Source of the DNA: Sphingobacteriaceae bacterium
Lineage (GTDB): Bacteria > Bacteroidota > Bacteroidia > Sphingobacteriales > Sphingobacteriaceae
Assembly: GCA_947479815.1 (NCBI GenBank)
Contig: CANKAT010000017.1
Span: 1 to 45,982, forward strand
Length of the DNA: 45,982 bases
Reading direction: 5' to 3'
The notes under the pieces were generated by a model. It saw only the letters and a program-made list of their open reading frames with translations, was not told the DNA's origin and ran no database searches. Position 1 is the stretch's first letter. Each line of letters opens with the position of its first letter. The position numbers and the translations under genes were made by a program. Shown in pieces: positions 25,953-35,077 of the stretch.

Positions 25953-26834
25953 TTAAGTAACAGCAAAACGTTTTGCAAGCCACAAAGATAATGGCAGCAA
26001 TAATGCAATACAGATTGCTGCAACTGGAGATCCAAAAACTGCCGACCAAGCAGCGTCCATTAAGATTAGAGAAATAACTCCTGCTTTAACCGCCTTGCCA
26101 ATATTCTTTCCAATAGGTTCCTTAATTGCTGTAAACAGGGGTCTGAATATCATCCATGCAAATGGGATGATGAAAAATAAGGCGATTAAGACCTGCCCTT
26201 TGGTCCAGGATAGGTAAAGCATGCTACTGATTACTAGGAGGTATAAAAAAGCTCCATAATAAAGCTTATTTCTATTCGAACCGTGTACTTCTCCCTGACT
26301 GATCATGGTTATTGAAAAAATATAGATCAAGGGGATTATACCTAGAAAATACCACTCATTGAGAGAAGCAGCTATGATACTTATACCGAGTAAAAGATTT
26401 AGTCCTCTGCAGAGTCCCATGTTCAAAGGCCCTAGAAATGAATGATGCTTTGCATATTTATTGTAGAGCAGCGCAAAAAAAGCAATCAAAATTGCAATAA
26501 TTCCGGATAGTACAGCGATTGTAAAGGCAGCTGCAATACCCGATAATAAAAGAAAAGCTCCTAGGAAAATGGCTTCATTCAATTTAACAGCCCCACTGGG
26601 TATTGCGCGTTCAGGTCGTTCAATCTTATCCAACTCTGTATCAAAAACATCATTAAAAACAATCCCGCCTCCATATAATCCTATCGTAGAAAAACAAAGC
26701 ATTAACACCGGGAAATAGTCTGTTTCTAAAGTCAGCAAGTAGCCTGAAATTGCAATCCCCGCCAAAACATCTGCAACAGAAGTTACAATGTTGGCCGGTC
26801 GCATTAACCGAAAAAAGTTCATGATCTTTTTCAA
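25953..26834 (-). CDS. eboC: EboC: UbiA-like prenyltransferase family membrane protein
   Basis: This 293-residue protein has eight to nine predicted membrane helices and the first UbiA aspartate-rich motif NDVFDTELDKIERPERAIPS at about 61-80, which binds the magnesium-prenyl diphosphate. The second motif region is around YNKYAKHH. EboC is the only clear integral membrane member of the set and is thought to anchor the system or modify a lipid-linked substrate. It lies 6 bp downstream of eboB and 50 bp upstream of eboD. Confidence 0.92.
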   Translation of the reverse strand: MKKIMNFFRLMRPANIVTSVADVLAGIAISGYLLTLETDYFPVLMLCFSTIGLYGGGIVFNDVFDTELDKIERPERAIPSGAVKLNEAIFLGAFLLLSGIAAAFTIAVLSGIIAILIAFFALLYNKYAKHHSFLGPLNMGLCRGLNLLLGISIIAASLNEWYFLGIIPLIYIFSITMISQGEVHGSNRNKLYYGAFLYLLVISSMLYLSWTKGQVLIALFFIIPFAWMIFRPLFTAIKEPIGKNIGKAVKAGVISLILMDAAWSAVFGSPVAAICIALLLPLSLWLAKRFAVT

Positions 26835-26840
26835 ACCTGC

Positions 26841-27824
26841 CTAGCTGATGATGATCGATGATTTATCTGTTCTTGGTTGCTGACCACCCCGAAGCACGGT
26901 ATTGCCTGCAAATTTTTCTGTTTGATCAACTGATAAGGGAGTGATAAAATCATTCTCATCAATCTGCCCACTTTGTGCAAATGCTGTGATGGCGTTAGAA
27001 TAGGTAATCATTTTGATATCCTCATCACTAATACCCTTCAATTTCATCAAGGCTGCCGTTTTTGGCACAGCTAATGGGTCGCTGATGCCCCAATCTGCTG
27101 CAGAATTAATCATGATACGCTCCGGACCATACAACTTTGCGAGCTCTACCATACGCTCATTACCCATTTTAGTGAAGGGATATATTGTAAATGCTGCCCA
27201 AAATCCGCGATCAAGAACTTCTTTGACAGTTTCCTCATTGTTATGATCAATGATCACCATTTTAGGATCTATACCATGTTCAATGGCAATATCCATACTT
27301 CGTTGAGTGCCCTTTTTCTTATCCCTGTGAGGAGTATGGATCTGAATTGGGAGTCCTGCTTCTTTGGCAAGTTCAAGCTGCATTCGGTAATACTTATCTT
27401 CAGCCGCAGTTTGGTCATCAAAACCGATTTCACCTATCCCAACTACGCCTTCTTTATAGATAAAAAGTGGCAGGAGTTCCATTACTTCTTCGGCCAATCT
27501 TTCATTATTTGCTTCGCGCGAGTTTAACCCGATGGTACAATAATGTTTAATTCCAAATTGGGAAGAGCGAAACCGCTCCCAACCTACAAGGCTACTGTAA
27601 TAATCACGAAAGCTATCAATACCCGTACGGGGCTGGCCTAACCAGAAAGCAGGCTCAATCAATGCCACAATTCCCGCATCTGCCATTGCCTGATAGTCAT
27701 CGGTAGTTCTGGAGCTCATATGAACATGTGGGTCGAAAAACTTCATACCCTTGATGATATCCAAATTCATAGCTTCAGCTACAACCTGGGGTTTTCTGTC
27801 GTCAAATGAATGGCTACAACACAT
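26841..27824 (-). CDS. eboB: EboB: TatD-family metal-dependent hydrolase
   Basis: This is a 327-residue TatD-type TIM barrel. The metal site is complete: HVH at 33-35 (FFDPHVHMSSR), glutamate in GIGEIGFDD, histidines in QIHTPHRDK and VIIDHNNEE, and aspartate in SAADWGISDP. The first 18-26 residues look non-conserved; starts at M19 (27770) or M27 (27746) are possible, the latter beginning MKFFDPHVH as in other EboB proteins. It follows eboA by 18 bp. The reaction is unknown, though hydrolysis of a phosphoester or lactone-like bond would fit the fold. Confidence 0.9.
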   Translation of the reverse strand: MCCSHSFDDRKPQVVAEAMNLDIIKGMKFFDPHVHMSSRTTDDYQAMADAGIVALIEPAFWLGQPRTGIDSFRDYYSSLVGWERFRSSQFGIKHYCTIGLNSREANNERLAEEVMELLPLFIYKEGVVGIGEIGFDDQTAAEDKYYRMQLELAKEAGLPIQIHTPHRDKKKGTQRSMDIAIEHGIDPKMVIIDHNNEETVKEVLDRGFWAAFTIYPFTKMGNERMVELAKLYGPERIMINSAADWGISDPLAVPKTAALMKLKGISDEDIKMITYSNAITAFAQSGQIDENDFITPLSVDQTEKFAGNTVLRGGQQPRTDKSSIIIS

Positions 27825-27842
27825 AATACACGAATTAAATAT

Positions 27843-28718
27843 TTATTCTTCAGGAGTAAGACTACTCCAGTTAAGTTCTTTGTTTTCAATTGCTTTTAAT
27901 AGTTCGGGATAGGACTTTAACAAGTTTTTAGCCAAAACAGAATCAGACTGATATGCCGTTAGCGCTGCAGCCTGCCTGTCTCTTAGGCTCCCCTCCCCAA
28001 ACAGTCGTTTAAGATCAGTCAAAAGGTCATCATCAATAAATTTGCTTGTTAATCGCCAGAGATGTGGATTTATCTTTCTATTCGCTGCCCAGCGCTCATG
28101 GGCAAAATCAACAAGTGTTGAGGCAAGTTCAGCATTAGCGCGTTCATCTATTCCCGATATCTTATTTAAATCCTTTCCTGTAAAAAAAGCTTTAAGAATC
28201 AGCTGATTCCATGCTTTTTCATCAAGGTAGCTAATCGGGTAGGGATTTTTATACATAATAGCCTCAAGTACGAGTCCAATATTGCTCCTAACACCTTCAG
28301 CACATCTCATTAACCATAATTCTGGCCATGCAAATAAAGGCAACGAAGAATATAGTGCTACCAGTTCATTTACCTCAGCAGCGAGAAATAAATTCTCAAT
28401 AGTCTTAACATATTTTTCTTTATCTGTGGGATCAAGATGTAAGAGTAAACAAAGCCGGCCTATTCTGTCAATTGTCCATCCTTCTAAAGTAAAACCAGGC
28501 TTGAGCTTTTCAATTTCAACCCATAATTCATGGTTGATAGCGATTGGCAATTTCCCTGTTTTCCTGGGCATCATGGCAAAAGCTGAATTAACAGCTGAAG
28601 TTTCAGGAGCTAAGAATTTTTCACTTAACCAATGCCAGGTTTCTTCAGTTACATTGGAACGGGTGAGCTCAGTAATGAGTACCCTAAATCTTTCTGCATC
28701 GTAATCAAACATGCCCAC
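27843..28718 (-). CDS. eboA: EboA domain protein
   Basis: This 291-residue protein opens the ebo cluster. It is helix-rich with no signal peptide or membrane segment and no recognisable enzyme motif; sequence such as LPLFAWPELWLMRCAEGVRS and NPHLWRLTSKF matches the EboA family pattern. Its place directly before eboB-F in the canonical order is the main support. Function of EboA is unknown. Confidence 0.85.
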   Translation of the reverse strand: MGMFDYDAERFRVLITELTRSNVTEETWHWLSEKFLAPETSAVNSAFAMMPRKTGKLPIAINHELWVEIEKLKPGFTLEGWTIDRIGRLCLLLHLDPTDKEKYVKTIENLFLAAEVNELVALYSSLPLFAWPELWLMRCAEGVRSNIGLVLEAIMYKNPYPISYLDEKAWNQLILKAFFTGKDLNKISGIDERANAELASTLVDFAHERWAANRKINPHLWRLTSKFIDDDLLTDLKRLFGEGSLRDRQAAALTAYQSDSVLAKNLLKSYPELLKAIENKELNWSSLTPEE

Positions 28719-28802
28719 AAAATTGAATATCAGAAGAAATTAATTATTGCGAAATTTAACAAAAATTAGCAAGAATCTTACGCCTAAATAAGGAATTCGG
28801 GA

Positions 28803-29177
28803 TCAAATACCACCTGACACAAAATAATTCAAGGCAAGAGCTGCTGAAATAATCAGTAAACCAAAAAATTCACGAGTCTTTTCAATATAAGGTTTTGTTG
28901 CCTTCATACTTTCAGTGATACTTGGAGTATGATACTTGGTTATCCAATCACGGACACCATCCTTACCAAAGAACAAAATCAATGCATAGATTAAGTAAAA
29001 TGCGATAAAAAAAAGGTAGACCAACGGAAAATACAAGTCAAAACCAGCAATTCCGCATAAAATGGAGGCTACCATATAAATGGGTACCCAAAGCCAGGAA
29101 TCGCTGTCATTTAAATTAACCCAGGCAAATGCCAAAAAGAAAAGGCAGAAAATGCTATTCAGGATGAGCAGTAACAT
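28803..29177 (-). CDS. TMEM220-family small membrane protein
   Basis: This 124-residue protein has four predicted membrane helices (about residues 1-20, 29-45, 48-68 and 103-122) and the motif WVNLNDSDSWLWVPIYM near 19-35 seen in the transmembrane 220 family. Function of the family is unknown. It lies 84 bp upstream of eboA in the same direction with no clear terminator between, so it may be transcribed with the ebo genes. Confidence 0.75.
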   Translation of the reverse strand: MLLLILNSIFCLFFLAFAWVNLNDSDSWLWVPIYMVASILCGIAGFDLYFPLVYLFFIAFYLIYALILFFGKDGVRDWITKYHTPSITESMKATKPYIEKTREFFGLLIISAALALNYFVSGGI

Positions 29178-29319
29178 ACAAAGCGATTAATATTTTATAT
29201 ACTAAGGTAACAAAATCAATGGTTAGGTGCTAATGAAAAGCTTTATTTAATAACAGGATCAATTAGATTCCTGAAAATGAGTTTATATACCAAACAAATA
29301 GAAATCAACCGAAAAAAAA

Positions 29320-30147
29320 TCAGCTGAATAAAGAATATTGACCAAATTTTGTCTTTGCATTTTTCATTGACTGTACAGCATCGGTAGAATTAATATGATA
29401 AACTTTACTCTCCATTTCTCTAGATGCCACAATGATCTCGGTACCTTGCGATCTACTCTTAAATAATTCAAGAACGAGACTAGGATTATTATTATCTCTG
29501 GATAGATGTGAAAGCAGAAGATGGCTCATATGAGTTCCGTTAGTGTAGAATAATTCGAGTGCCTGTTTATTTGATAGATGACCAAGTTCGCCACTAATCC
29601 TTACTTTTAAATGATGGGGGTATCGCCCATTTTCAAGCATCTCTTCATCATAATTTGCCTCAAGGAAAGCTGCATGGCAACTGGAAAAATAACGAATCAC
29701 ATGCTCACATGGAGTTCCGATATCAGTAAATACGCCAACATTAACTCCATTGCAACTAATAATAAAGCTATGTGGCTCAGCGGCATCATGAAATTTAGGA
29801 AAAGCCGTAATTTCAAGGCCTCCAATTTGAACCGCCTCATGCGCTTTAAAAGTTTTTAAAAGATGGGGTTCTAAACTAAATCCAGACATTTTCAAAGTGC
29901 CATCCGTTATAAAAACAGGGAGTTTATATTTTTTAGCAATTACCGGAATTCCTCTAATATGATCAGAATGTTCATGGGATACAAAAATAGCTCTCACCTT
30001 ACTCATCGATAAGCCAAGACGTTCCAATCGTTTTTCGGTCTCACGACAGGTGATTCCTGCATCTACAAGTATTGCATCCTGCTGATTTTCAATGTAATAA
30101 CAATTACCATTGCTGCCAGAATTTAAGGATGTAAATGATAGTGCCAT
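29320..30147 (-). CDS. MBL-fold metallo-hydrolase, YycJ/WalJ type
   Basis: This 275-residue cytoplasmic protein has the metallo-beta-lactamase signature SHEHSDH (H58, H60, D62, H63) and the N-terminal LNSGSNGNCYYIE typical of the YycJ/WalJ group, a conserved exonuclease-like family linked to DNA repair and cell-wall signalling in Firmicutes. It ends 142 bp before the TMEM220-family gene and faces away from the plus-strand barrel gene. Confidence 0.88.
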   Translation of the reverse strand: MALSFTSLNSGSNGNCYYIENQQDAILVDAGITCRETEKRLERLGLSMSKVRAIFVSHEHSDHIRGIPVIAKKYKLPVFITDGTLKMSGFSLEPHLLKTFKAHEAVQIGGLEITAFPKFHDAAEPHSFIISCNGVNVGVFTDIGTPCEHVIRYFSSCHAAFLEANYDEEMLENGRYPHHLKVRISGELGHLSNKQALELFYTNGTHMSHLLLSHLSRDNNNPSLVLELFKSRSQGTEIIVASREMESKVYHINSTDAVQSMKNAKTKFGQYSLFS

Positions 30148-30270
30148 TCGTATTGAAGAGTAAAGATCCGCATTGATCTTGCTATGGGTTAAAATTATAG
30201 AAAAAGCATTAAAGACTTCCTATAATGTGATTATATTCGCTCTTATTCTGAATTAAATACTAATTAATAT

Positions 30271-30813
30271 ATGAGAATTGTAGCCCAAATATTTTGCATC
30301 TCCGCAATGTGCATGCTGAGCCTGAGCGCACAATCCCAACAAAGGCGACTTGTCAACTATACAGAGGTTAGCGCTTTAATTCAAAACAGTACATCCTTAA
30401 CTGATAATTCGAAGTTTAGTGGTTTAAGAACCAGAACAGGCGTTACAAAACTTCTTGATCAGCATACGGGAATTGGATTCGCATTGGGAACAGATAATTA
30501 CCGTAAAGGCAACGGAGCAAGTTATAACACACTGCCAATCACTCTAAATGCTTCATACTACTTGAATCCAGACCTTATTGGTTTAAAAGTTGATGTTTAT
30601 GGGGGTTATGCAGTAAAGCTTTTCAATAATTTAAATAAAGGATTAACAGCAGGTGCTGGTTTATCGTACTCCGTTTCTGTTAATAAGGGCTTAAATTTAG
30701 GCCTCCAAACAGGTTATAATTATCAAAAAATCGACTTCCCTGCTAATTTCATGATTGATAACAGTTTTGATTTAGGAAGCATTCGCTTAGGTATAGGATT
30801 GACATTCAAGTAA
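30271..30813 (+). CDS. Small outer-membrane beta-barrel protein
   Basis: This 180-residue protein has a signal peptide (about 1-23, ending SAQSQ) followed by alternating polar and hydrophobic strands such as TGIGFALGTDNY and GLNLGLQTGYNYQ, ending IRLGIGLTFK. The terminal aromatic-lysine strand fits an eight-stranded porin-family barrel. No function can be assigned. Confidence 0.75.
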   Translation: MRIVAQIFCISAMCMLSLSAQSQQRRLVNYTEVSALIQNSTSLTDNSKFSGLRTRTGVTKLLDQHTGIGFALGTDNYRKGNGASYNTLPITLNASYYLNPDLIGLKVDVYGGYAVKLFNNLNKGLTAGAGLSYSVSVNKGLNLGLQTGYNYQKIDFPANFMIDNSFDLGSIRLGIGLTFK

Positions 30814-30863
30814 GCAAAAGAGCATGTATTTCTTGGCTATTGTATAAAGCCATTCCAACTCGC

Positions 30864-30894
30864 TCTGCCTTATTAAATAAAATCACTAATTTTG
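30864..30894 (+). promoter_or_regulatory. Candidate promoter for aguB-aguA
   Basis: TAATTTTG at 30887-30894 is a perfect match to the Bacteroidota -7 box TAnnTTTG. TCTG at 30864-30867, 19 bases upstream, fits the TTTG -33 box with one mismatch. The aguB start codon is 30 bases downstream. Confidence 0.55.
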
Positions 30895-30923
30895 CATTTT
30901 TACGGTTCCTATAACATTCCAAT

Positions 30924-31811
30924 ATGTCAAAAAGCACCTATAAGATAGCTGTATTACAGCTAAACCTGAATGATATTGCAGAAAACAATTTAAAAAAATG
31001 CATTGCCTGGGTACGTGAGGCCGCCAAAAAAGGAGCAGAAGTTATCTCACTGCCAGAATTATACAGCAGTCATTATTTCTGCCAGACAGAAGACACAGAG
31101 AATTTTGCATTAGCTGAACCGCTATATAGCACCTCTTTTATTGCTTTTAGCGCGCTTGCAAAGGAACTTGGAGTAGTAATCATTGTACCTTTCTTTGAAA
31201 AAAGAATGGCAGGTATTTATCATAATAGTGCATACATTATTGATACCGATGGGTCAGAAGCTGGATTATACCGCAAAATGCATATCCCAGATGATCCTCA
31301 TTTTTATGAAAAATTCTATTTTACACCTGGAGATATCGGATTCAAAACTTTTCCTACTCAAAAAGGCAACATAGGGACACTAATCTGCTGGGACCAATGG
31401 TACCCAGAAGCTGCAAGATTAACGGCTTTGCAGGGAGCAGAGGTATTATTTTATCCTACAGCTATTGGATGGCACCCTTTAGAAAAAGCTGAATACGGTG
31501 AAAAACAACACGGGGCCTGGATGAATGTAATGAAGGGGCATGCTGTGGCAAATGGTGTTTATGTAGCTGCAGCAAATCGCATCGGACTCGAAAAATATGT
31601 GCCTGGCACTGAAGGGATTCAATTCTGGGGCTCTTCCTTTATTGCTGGCCCGCAGGGTGAGATACTGGCACAAGCATCTCATGATCAAGAAGAAATTCTG
31701 ATCGCAGATGTTGACCTTCAACTCCAAGAGAATGTACGCCAAAACTGGCCATTTTTCAGAGACCGAAGGATTGATGCTTATGGTGATATTACAAAAAGAG
31801 CGATCCTTTAA
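30924..31811 (+). CDS. aguB: N-carbamoylputrescine amidase
   Basis: This 295-residue nitrilase-superfamily protein hydrolyses N-carbamoylputrescine to putrescine, CO2 and ammonia. The triad is E45 (LPELYSSHYF), K118 (YRKMHIPDD) and C155 (ICWDQWYPEAARL). The length and the KMHIPDDP segment fit the AguB subfamily. The agmatine deiminase gene starts one base after the stop codon, which supports the assignment and suggests co-translation. Confidence 0.93.
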   Translation: MSKSTYKIAVLQLNLNDIAENNLKKCIAWVREAAKKGAEVISLPELYSSHYFCQTEDTENFALAEPLYSTSFIAFSALAKELGVVIIVPFFEKRMAGIYHNSAYIIDTDGSEAGLYRKMHIPDDPHFYEKFYFTPGDIGFKTFPTQKGNIGTLICWDQWYPEAARLTALQGAEVLFYPTAIGWHPLEKAEYGEKQHGAWMNVMKGHAVANGVYVAAANRIGLEKYVPGTEGIQFWGSSFIAGPQGEILAQASHDQEEILIADVDLQLQENVRQNWPFFRDRRIDAYGDITKRAIL

Positions 31812-31812
31812 T

Positions 31813-32850
31813 ATGAGTACTGAAAGACGATTCCCCGCTGAATGGGAAAAACAGCAAGGTATAGTACTCTGTTTTCCAAGTAACGGGAATGACTGGCCTG
31901 GAAAATTTGGGGCAGTTCAGTGGGCTTTTGTTGAATTCATAAAAAAAATAGCAAGCTATGAGGAAGTTTTCCTAGTTGTAGCAAATCAAAAGATAAAGGA
32001 AAAAGCTAATTCAATGCTTAAAAAGGCTCATGTAGAGCTAAAAAATGTATCCTATATCATCCAGAAGACCAATAGAAGTTGGATGCGCGACTCTGGTCCG
32101 ATTATTATTAAAAACGGAAGTAAAAGAGAGGCCTTAAATTTCAACTTTAATGGTTGGGCTAAATACAAGAACTTTCAACTTGACAGAACTATACCCTCAG
32201 CAGTTTCCTCATTTTTAAATATCCCACCTACGCAGGTCATGTACAAAGGCAAGCCTGTAATTCTTGAAGGAGGCGCTATCGATGTAAATGGGAAAGGAAC
32301 CTTACTTACTTCCGAAGAATGCCTGATGCATCCTGATATTCAGGTTAGAAACCCTGGATTTACAAAAGACGATTATGAGGCAATCTTCAAAGAATTTCTA
32401 GGAGTTACGAATACCATTTGGCTTGCTGATGGAATAGCGGGAGATGATACCCACGGGCATATAGATGATCTGTGCAGGTTTGTTAATGAAAATACGATCA
32501 TAACCGTAGTAGAATCTGATCCCAAAGACAGTAATTATCGTGCATTGCAAGAAAATTTGAAACGCCTTCAGCATGCTAAATTAGAAAACGGAAAGACACC
32601 AACAATTGTTAGCTTACCTATGCCGGGGCAACTCGATTTTGATGGCTTACGCTTGCCTGCCAGCTATGCAAATTTTCTGATTCTAAATAAATCAGTACTT
32701 GTTCCTGTGTTTAACGATCCAAAAGACCGTGAAGCCCTCCAAATCATTGCAGATTGTTTTCCCGACAGAGTCATCATTCCAATCGGTGCAATTGACCTAA
32801 TTTGGGGCTTTGGGACGCTTCATTGTTTAAGTCAGCAAATTCCGGAATAA
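31813..32850 (+). CDS. aguA: Agmatine deiminase
   Basis: From the ATG at 31813 this is a 345-residue agmatine deiminase, which converts agmatine to N-carbamoylputrescine, the substrate of the enzyme encoded just upstream. Family motifs are WMRDSGP (90-96), LEGGAIDVNGKGTLLTSEEC (151-170), DDTHGHIDD (211-219) and the nucleophile cysteine in GTLHCLSQ (C338). An in-frame ATG at 31708 would add 35 residues but lies inside aguB and adds nothing conserved. Confidence 0.94.
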   Translation: MSTERRFPAEWEKQQGIVLCFPSNGNDWPGKFGAVQWAFVEFIKKIASYEEVFLVVANQKIKEKANSMLKKAHVELKNVSYIIQKTNRSWMRDSGPIIIKNGSKREALNFNFNGWAKYKNFQLDRTIPSAVSSFLNIPPTQVMYKGKPVILEGGAIDVNGKGTLLTSEECLMHPDIQVRNPGFTKDDYEAIFKEFLGVTNTIWLADGIAGDDTHGHIDDLCRFVNENTIITVVESDPKDSNYRALQENLKRLQHAKLENGKTPTIVSLPMPGQLDFDGLRLPASYANFLILNKSVLVPVFNDPKDREALQIIADCFPDRVIIPIGAIDLIWGFGTLHCLSQQIPE

Positions 32851-33043
32851 AAATCAAGGCTATAACTAAAGGTTCTAACTAAAGTGATTGCGAGATTCAA
32901 TTTTATTTACTGATTAAATCTAGACATTGCTAAATAATCGAAATCCCATTTGCTAATGAGTTCTCTTGTAAATCTCCGACTTGAGTTTTAATAAATTTAG
33001 CCTCCTTAAGCGATAGAATAACAGTTCTCCTGTTAAGCTTTGA

Positions 33044-33583
33044 CTAGCTATCTGTTAGGGGTATAGATTTTGATGGTAACTCATTTTCAGGATTATCCTC
33101 TCGATCAGGTTGTTCTACCATTAGGTAAGGAACGGTAAACGTATCTGCCTGATTTCTGAACTGAAGCCTACCTTCCACCTTTTCTATAAGCTCACGCTCA
33201 TCAATTTCACCATCAATACGAATAGAACCGTTTATAATTGCTCCAGGTTCGATCTTAATAGATCTGGCCAAAATATTGCCAGCAATATTAGCCGTACTTT
33301 TTATCTCTGCATATTCAGACGAACGAATATCACCTGACACTATACCGCTAATAATACAAGAACGAGATATAATATTACCTGAAATTTCGGAGGGGACAGT
33401 GATATTTACCTCTTTTAGAGAAAAAATATTGCCGAATAACTTTTCATCCAGGATTATTGAACTTGCTGAAATAAAATTATCATCGACCTTAATAATTGTA
33501 GTATGAAAATCTGCGACAATCTCTTTTTTAGCAGTTTTTCTGCCGAAAATATTCTTTAAAAAATCTACTATCTTGATGATCAT
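33044..33583 (-). CDS. Bactofilin-like polymer-forming protein (long form)
   Basis: This 179-residue protein carries a bactofilin domain of short beta-helix repeats (FISASSIILDEKLFG through NISARSIKIEPGAIINGS, about 35-125) with a basic N-terminus (FLKNIFGRKTAKKE) and an acidic, proline-rich C-terminal tail of about 50 residues. Bactofilins form cytoplasmic filaments that place cell-wall enzymes. It diverges from an M23 peptidase and a second bactofilin. A perfect -7 box (TAGATTTG on the minus strand) is at 33658-33665 upstream of it. Confidence 0.75.
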   Translation of the reverse strand: MIIKIVDFLKNIFGRKTAKKEIVADFHTTIIKVDDNFISASSIILDEKLFGNIFSLKEVNITVPSEISGNIISRSCIISGIVSGDIRSSEYAEIKSTANIAGNILARSIKIEPGAIINGSIRIDGEIDERELIEKVEGRLQFRNQADTFTVPYLMVEQPDREDNPENELPSKSIPLTDS

Positions 33584-33861
33584 TTTGAGATTTGTTTAGA
33601 AATACGCTATAAAAAATAAATCCAAATTCAAGCTTTCTTTTCAGAATAATACTGATGCAAATCTAAAAAATGCCGGATTTCTACAGCTGAATACTAGCGG
33701 CCAAATTAAAACAGGGTAAAAAAAAGATCAAAATATGACACGTATTACCCCTTAAATTTTTTATAAAAATGACAAAATGTTTTAAAAAAACAATAAAAAA
33801 ATGTAACATAGCCTTTTAAAAATCCCCTTTTGGAAAGAATAATTTTAGAATATTAACATCA

Positions 33862-34710
33862 ATGATATTTTCAAAATCAGACATTAGTACTGTATTAATT
33901 GTTGGTTCTAACAAAGGCGAAACCAAATCTCTACGTGTTAAAACAAAACACATTAATAGATTAAGGCATTATGCATTTTCGATTGTAATTGCTTTAGTAT
34001 CACTTGTAGGAACAATTGTTTTTCTTTCAATGGAGATCAGTAAGAAGGAAAAAGAAAAGATTGCTTATACTAGAGAAATTGCTCGATTGAAAGGTCAGAT
34101 TCCTGCACCTACAGATACCATACAAGCACGAAACTACATTCAGAGCATTGAAAATAAACTTAAAAAGATCAATGAATACCTCAAAAAAAGAGGCATAAAA
34201 GGATTTTCAGTTAGCAATATAGGTGGTAATGACCAATCTGTAGATGAGCTCAGTTTAGAAGAAGCCTATGCATTATATGATGATCGACTAAAAGAGATAC
34301 TCATGGGTGTAGCTTTTACTCCAATTGGCTACCCTGCCAATTATATTATTAATTCAACCTTTGGTTATCGTAGCGATCCGGTAAAAAGAGGAAGAGTTGA
34401 ATTTCATCCTGGACTTGATTTCAAAGGCAGAAGAGGAGATGCGGTAAAAAGTACTGCCGATGGGAAAGTAATCCTTGCCGGATGGTTTCAGGGATATGGA
34501 AAATGCATCCGAATACGTCACAAAAACAATCTTGAAACTTTATATGGACATTTATCAAAGATCAATGTAAAGGAAGGCCAAGTGGTGAACACTGGCCAGG
34601 TTATTGGACGGGTTGGTTCAACCGGGCATTCAACAGGAAATCACCTCCATTATGAAGTTCGTAAAAATGGCAAACCAGTCAATCCGCGTAAATTCCTTAA
34701 TTTAAACTAA
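33862..34710 (+). CDS. Membrane-anchored M23 family peptidase
   Basis: This 282-residue protein has an N-terminal cytoplasmic segment, one membrane helix at about 38-57 (AFSIVIALVSLVGTIVFLSM), a coiled-coil stretch at about 58-120, and a C-terminal LytM/M23 domain. The zinc and catalytic residues are in FHPGLDF (near 182-188), YGHLS and NHLHYEV. It is a peptidoglycan DD-endopeptidase or an activator of one. A bactofilin gene starts 4 bp after its stop; bactofilin-M23 pairs are known to act together in shaping the cell wall. Confidence 0.92.
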   Translation: MIFSKSDISTVLIVGSNKGETKSLRVKTKHINRLRHYAFSIVIALVSLVGTIVFLSMEISKKEKEKIAYTREIARLKGQIPAPTDTIQARNYIQSIENKLKKINEYLKKRGIKGFSVSNIGGNDQSVDELSLEEAYALYDDRLKEILMGVAFTPIGYPANYIINSTFGYRSDPVKRGRVEFHPGLDFKGRRGDAVKSTADGKVILAGWFQGYGKCIRIRHKNNLETLYGHLSKINVKEGQVVNTGQVIGRVGSTGHSTGNHLHYEVRKNGKPVNPRKFLNLN

Positions 34711-34714
34711 GCTG

Positions 34715-35077
34715 ATGGCAATTCAAAAATCTACATCAACACCAACTTTGATCAGCAAAGGATGCATTGTTGAAGGAAGAATAGAATCTGATGTTTTTGT
34801 CAGGATAGATGGCCATATTAAAGGAGATGTTTTTATTGGCGAAGGGCTTATCGTCGGAGAAAACGGACTGATTGAAGGCAATGTCAATACCCGCGAAATC
34901 GTGATTTTTGGAACAGTAAACGGCACAGTAAAAGCTGATTCTATTGCTATTAAAAGCTCCGGGAAAATTCTTGGAGAACTGCATACCAATAGTTTACAAG
35001 TTGAAAAGGGTGCAATTTATGTTGGAAAAGTGATCATGAAAAATAATTACACAAAAAAAGAAATTTTTGCTGTTTAA
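34715..35077 (+). CDS. Bactofilin (short form)
   Basis: This 120-residue protein is nearly all bactofilin domain (about 10-110), with repeats such as GCIVEGRIESDVFVRIDG and GLIVGENGLIEGNVNT. It has no membrane segment and should polymerise in the cytoplasm. It starts 4 bp after the M23 peptidase stop, so the two are almost surely co-translated; the filament would localise the peptidase through its cytoplasmic N-terminus. Confidence 0.92.
   Translation: MAIQKSTSTPTLISKGCIVEGRIESDVFVRIDGHIKGDVFIGEGLIVGENGLIEGNVNTREIVIFGTVNGTVKADSIAIKSSGKILGELHTNSLQVEKGAIYVGKVIMKNNYTKKEIFAV

Noticed and set aside
28282-28704. 140-codon open frame on the plus strand antisense to eboA
   Set aside because: It overlaps eboA fully, and its translation is low-complexity with no recognisable family.
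31708-31812. Upstream in-frame start for agmatine deiminase
   Set aside because: It lies within aguB and adds 35 residues with no family similarity; the ATG one base after the aguB stop fits better.
32851-33043. Short inverted repeat AACAG/CTGTT near 33020 as a terminator between convergent genes
   Set aside because: The stem is five bases with no following T run; too weak to call.
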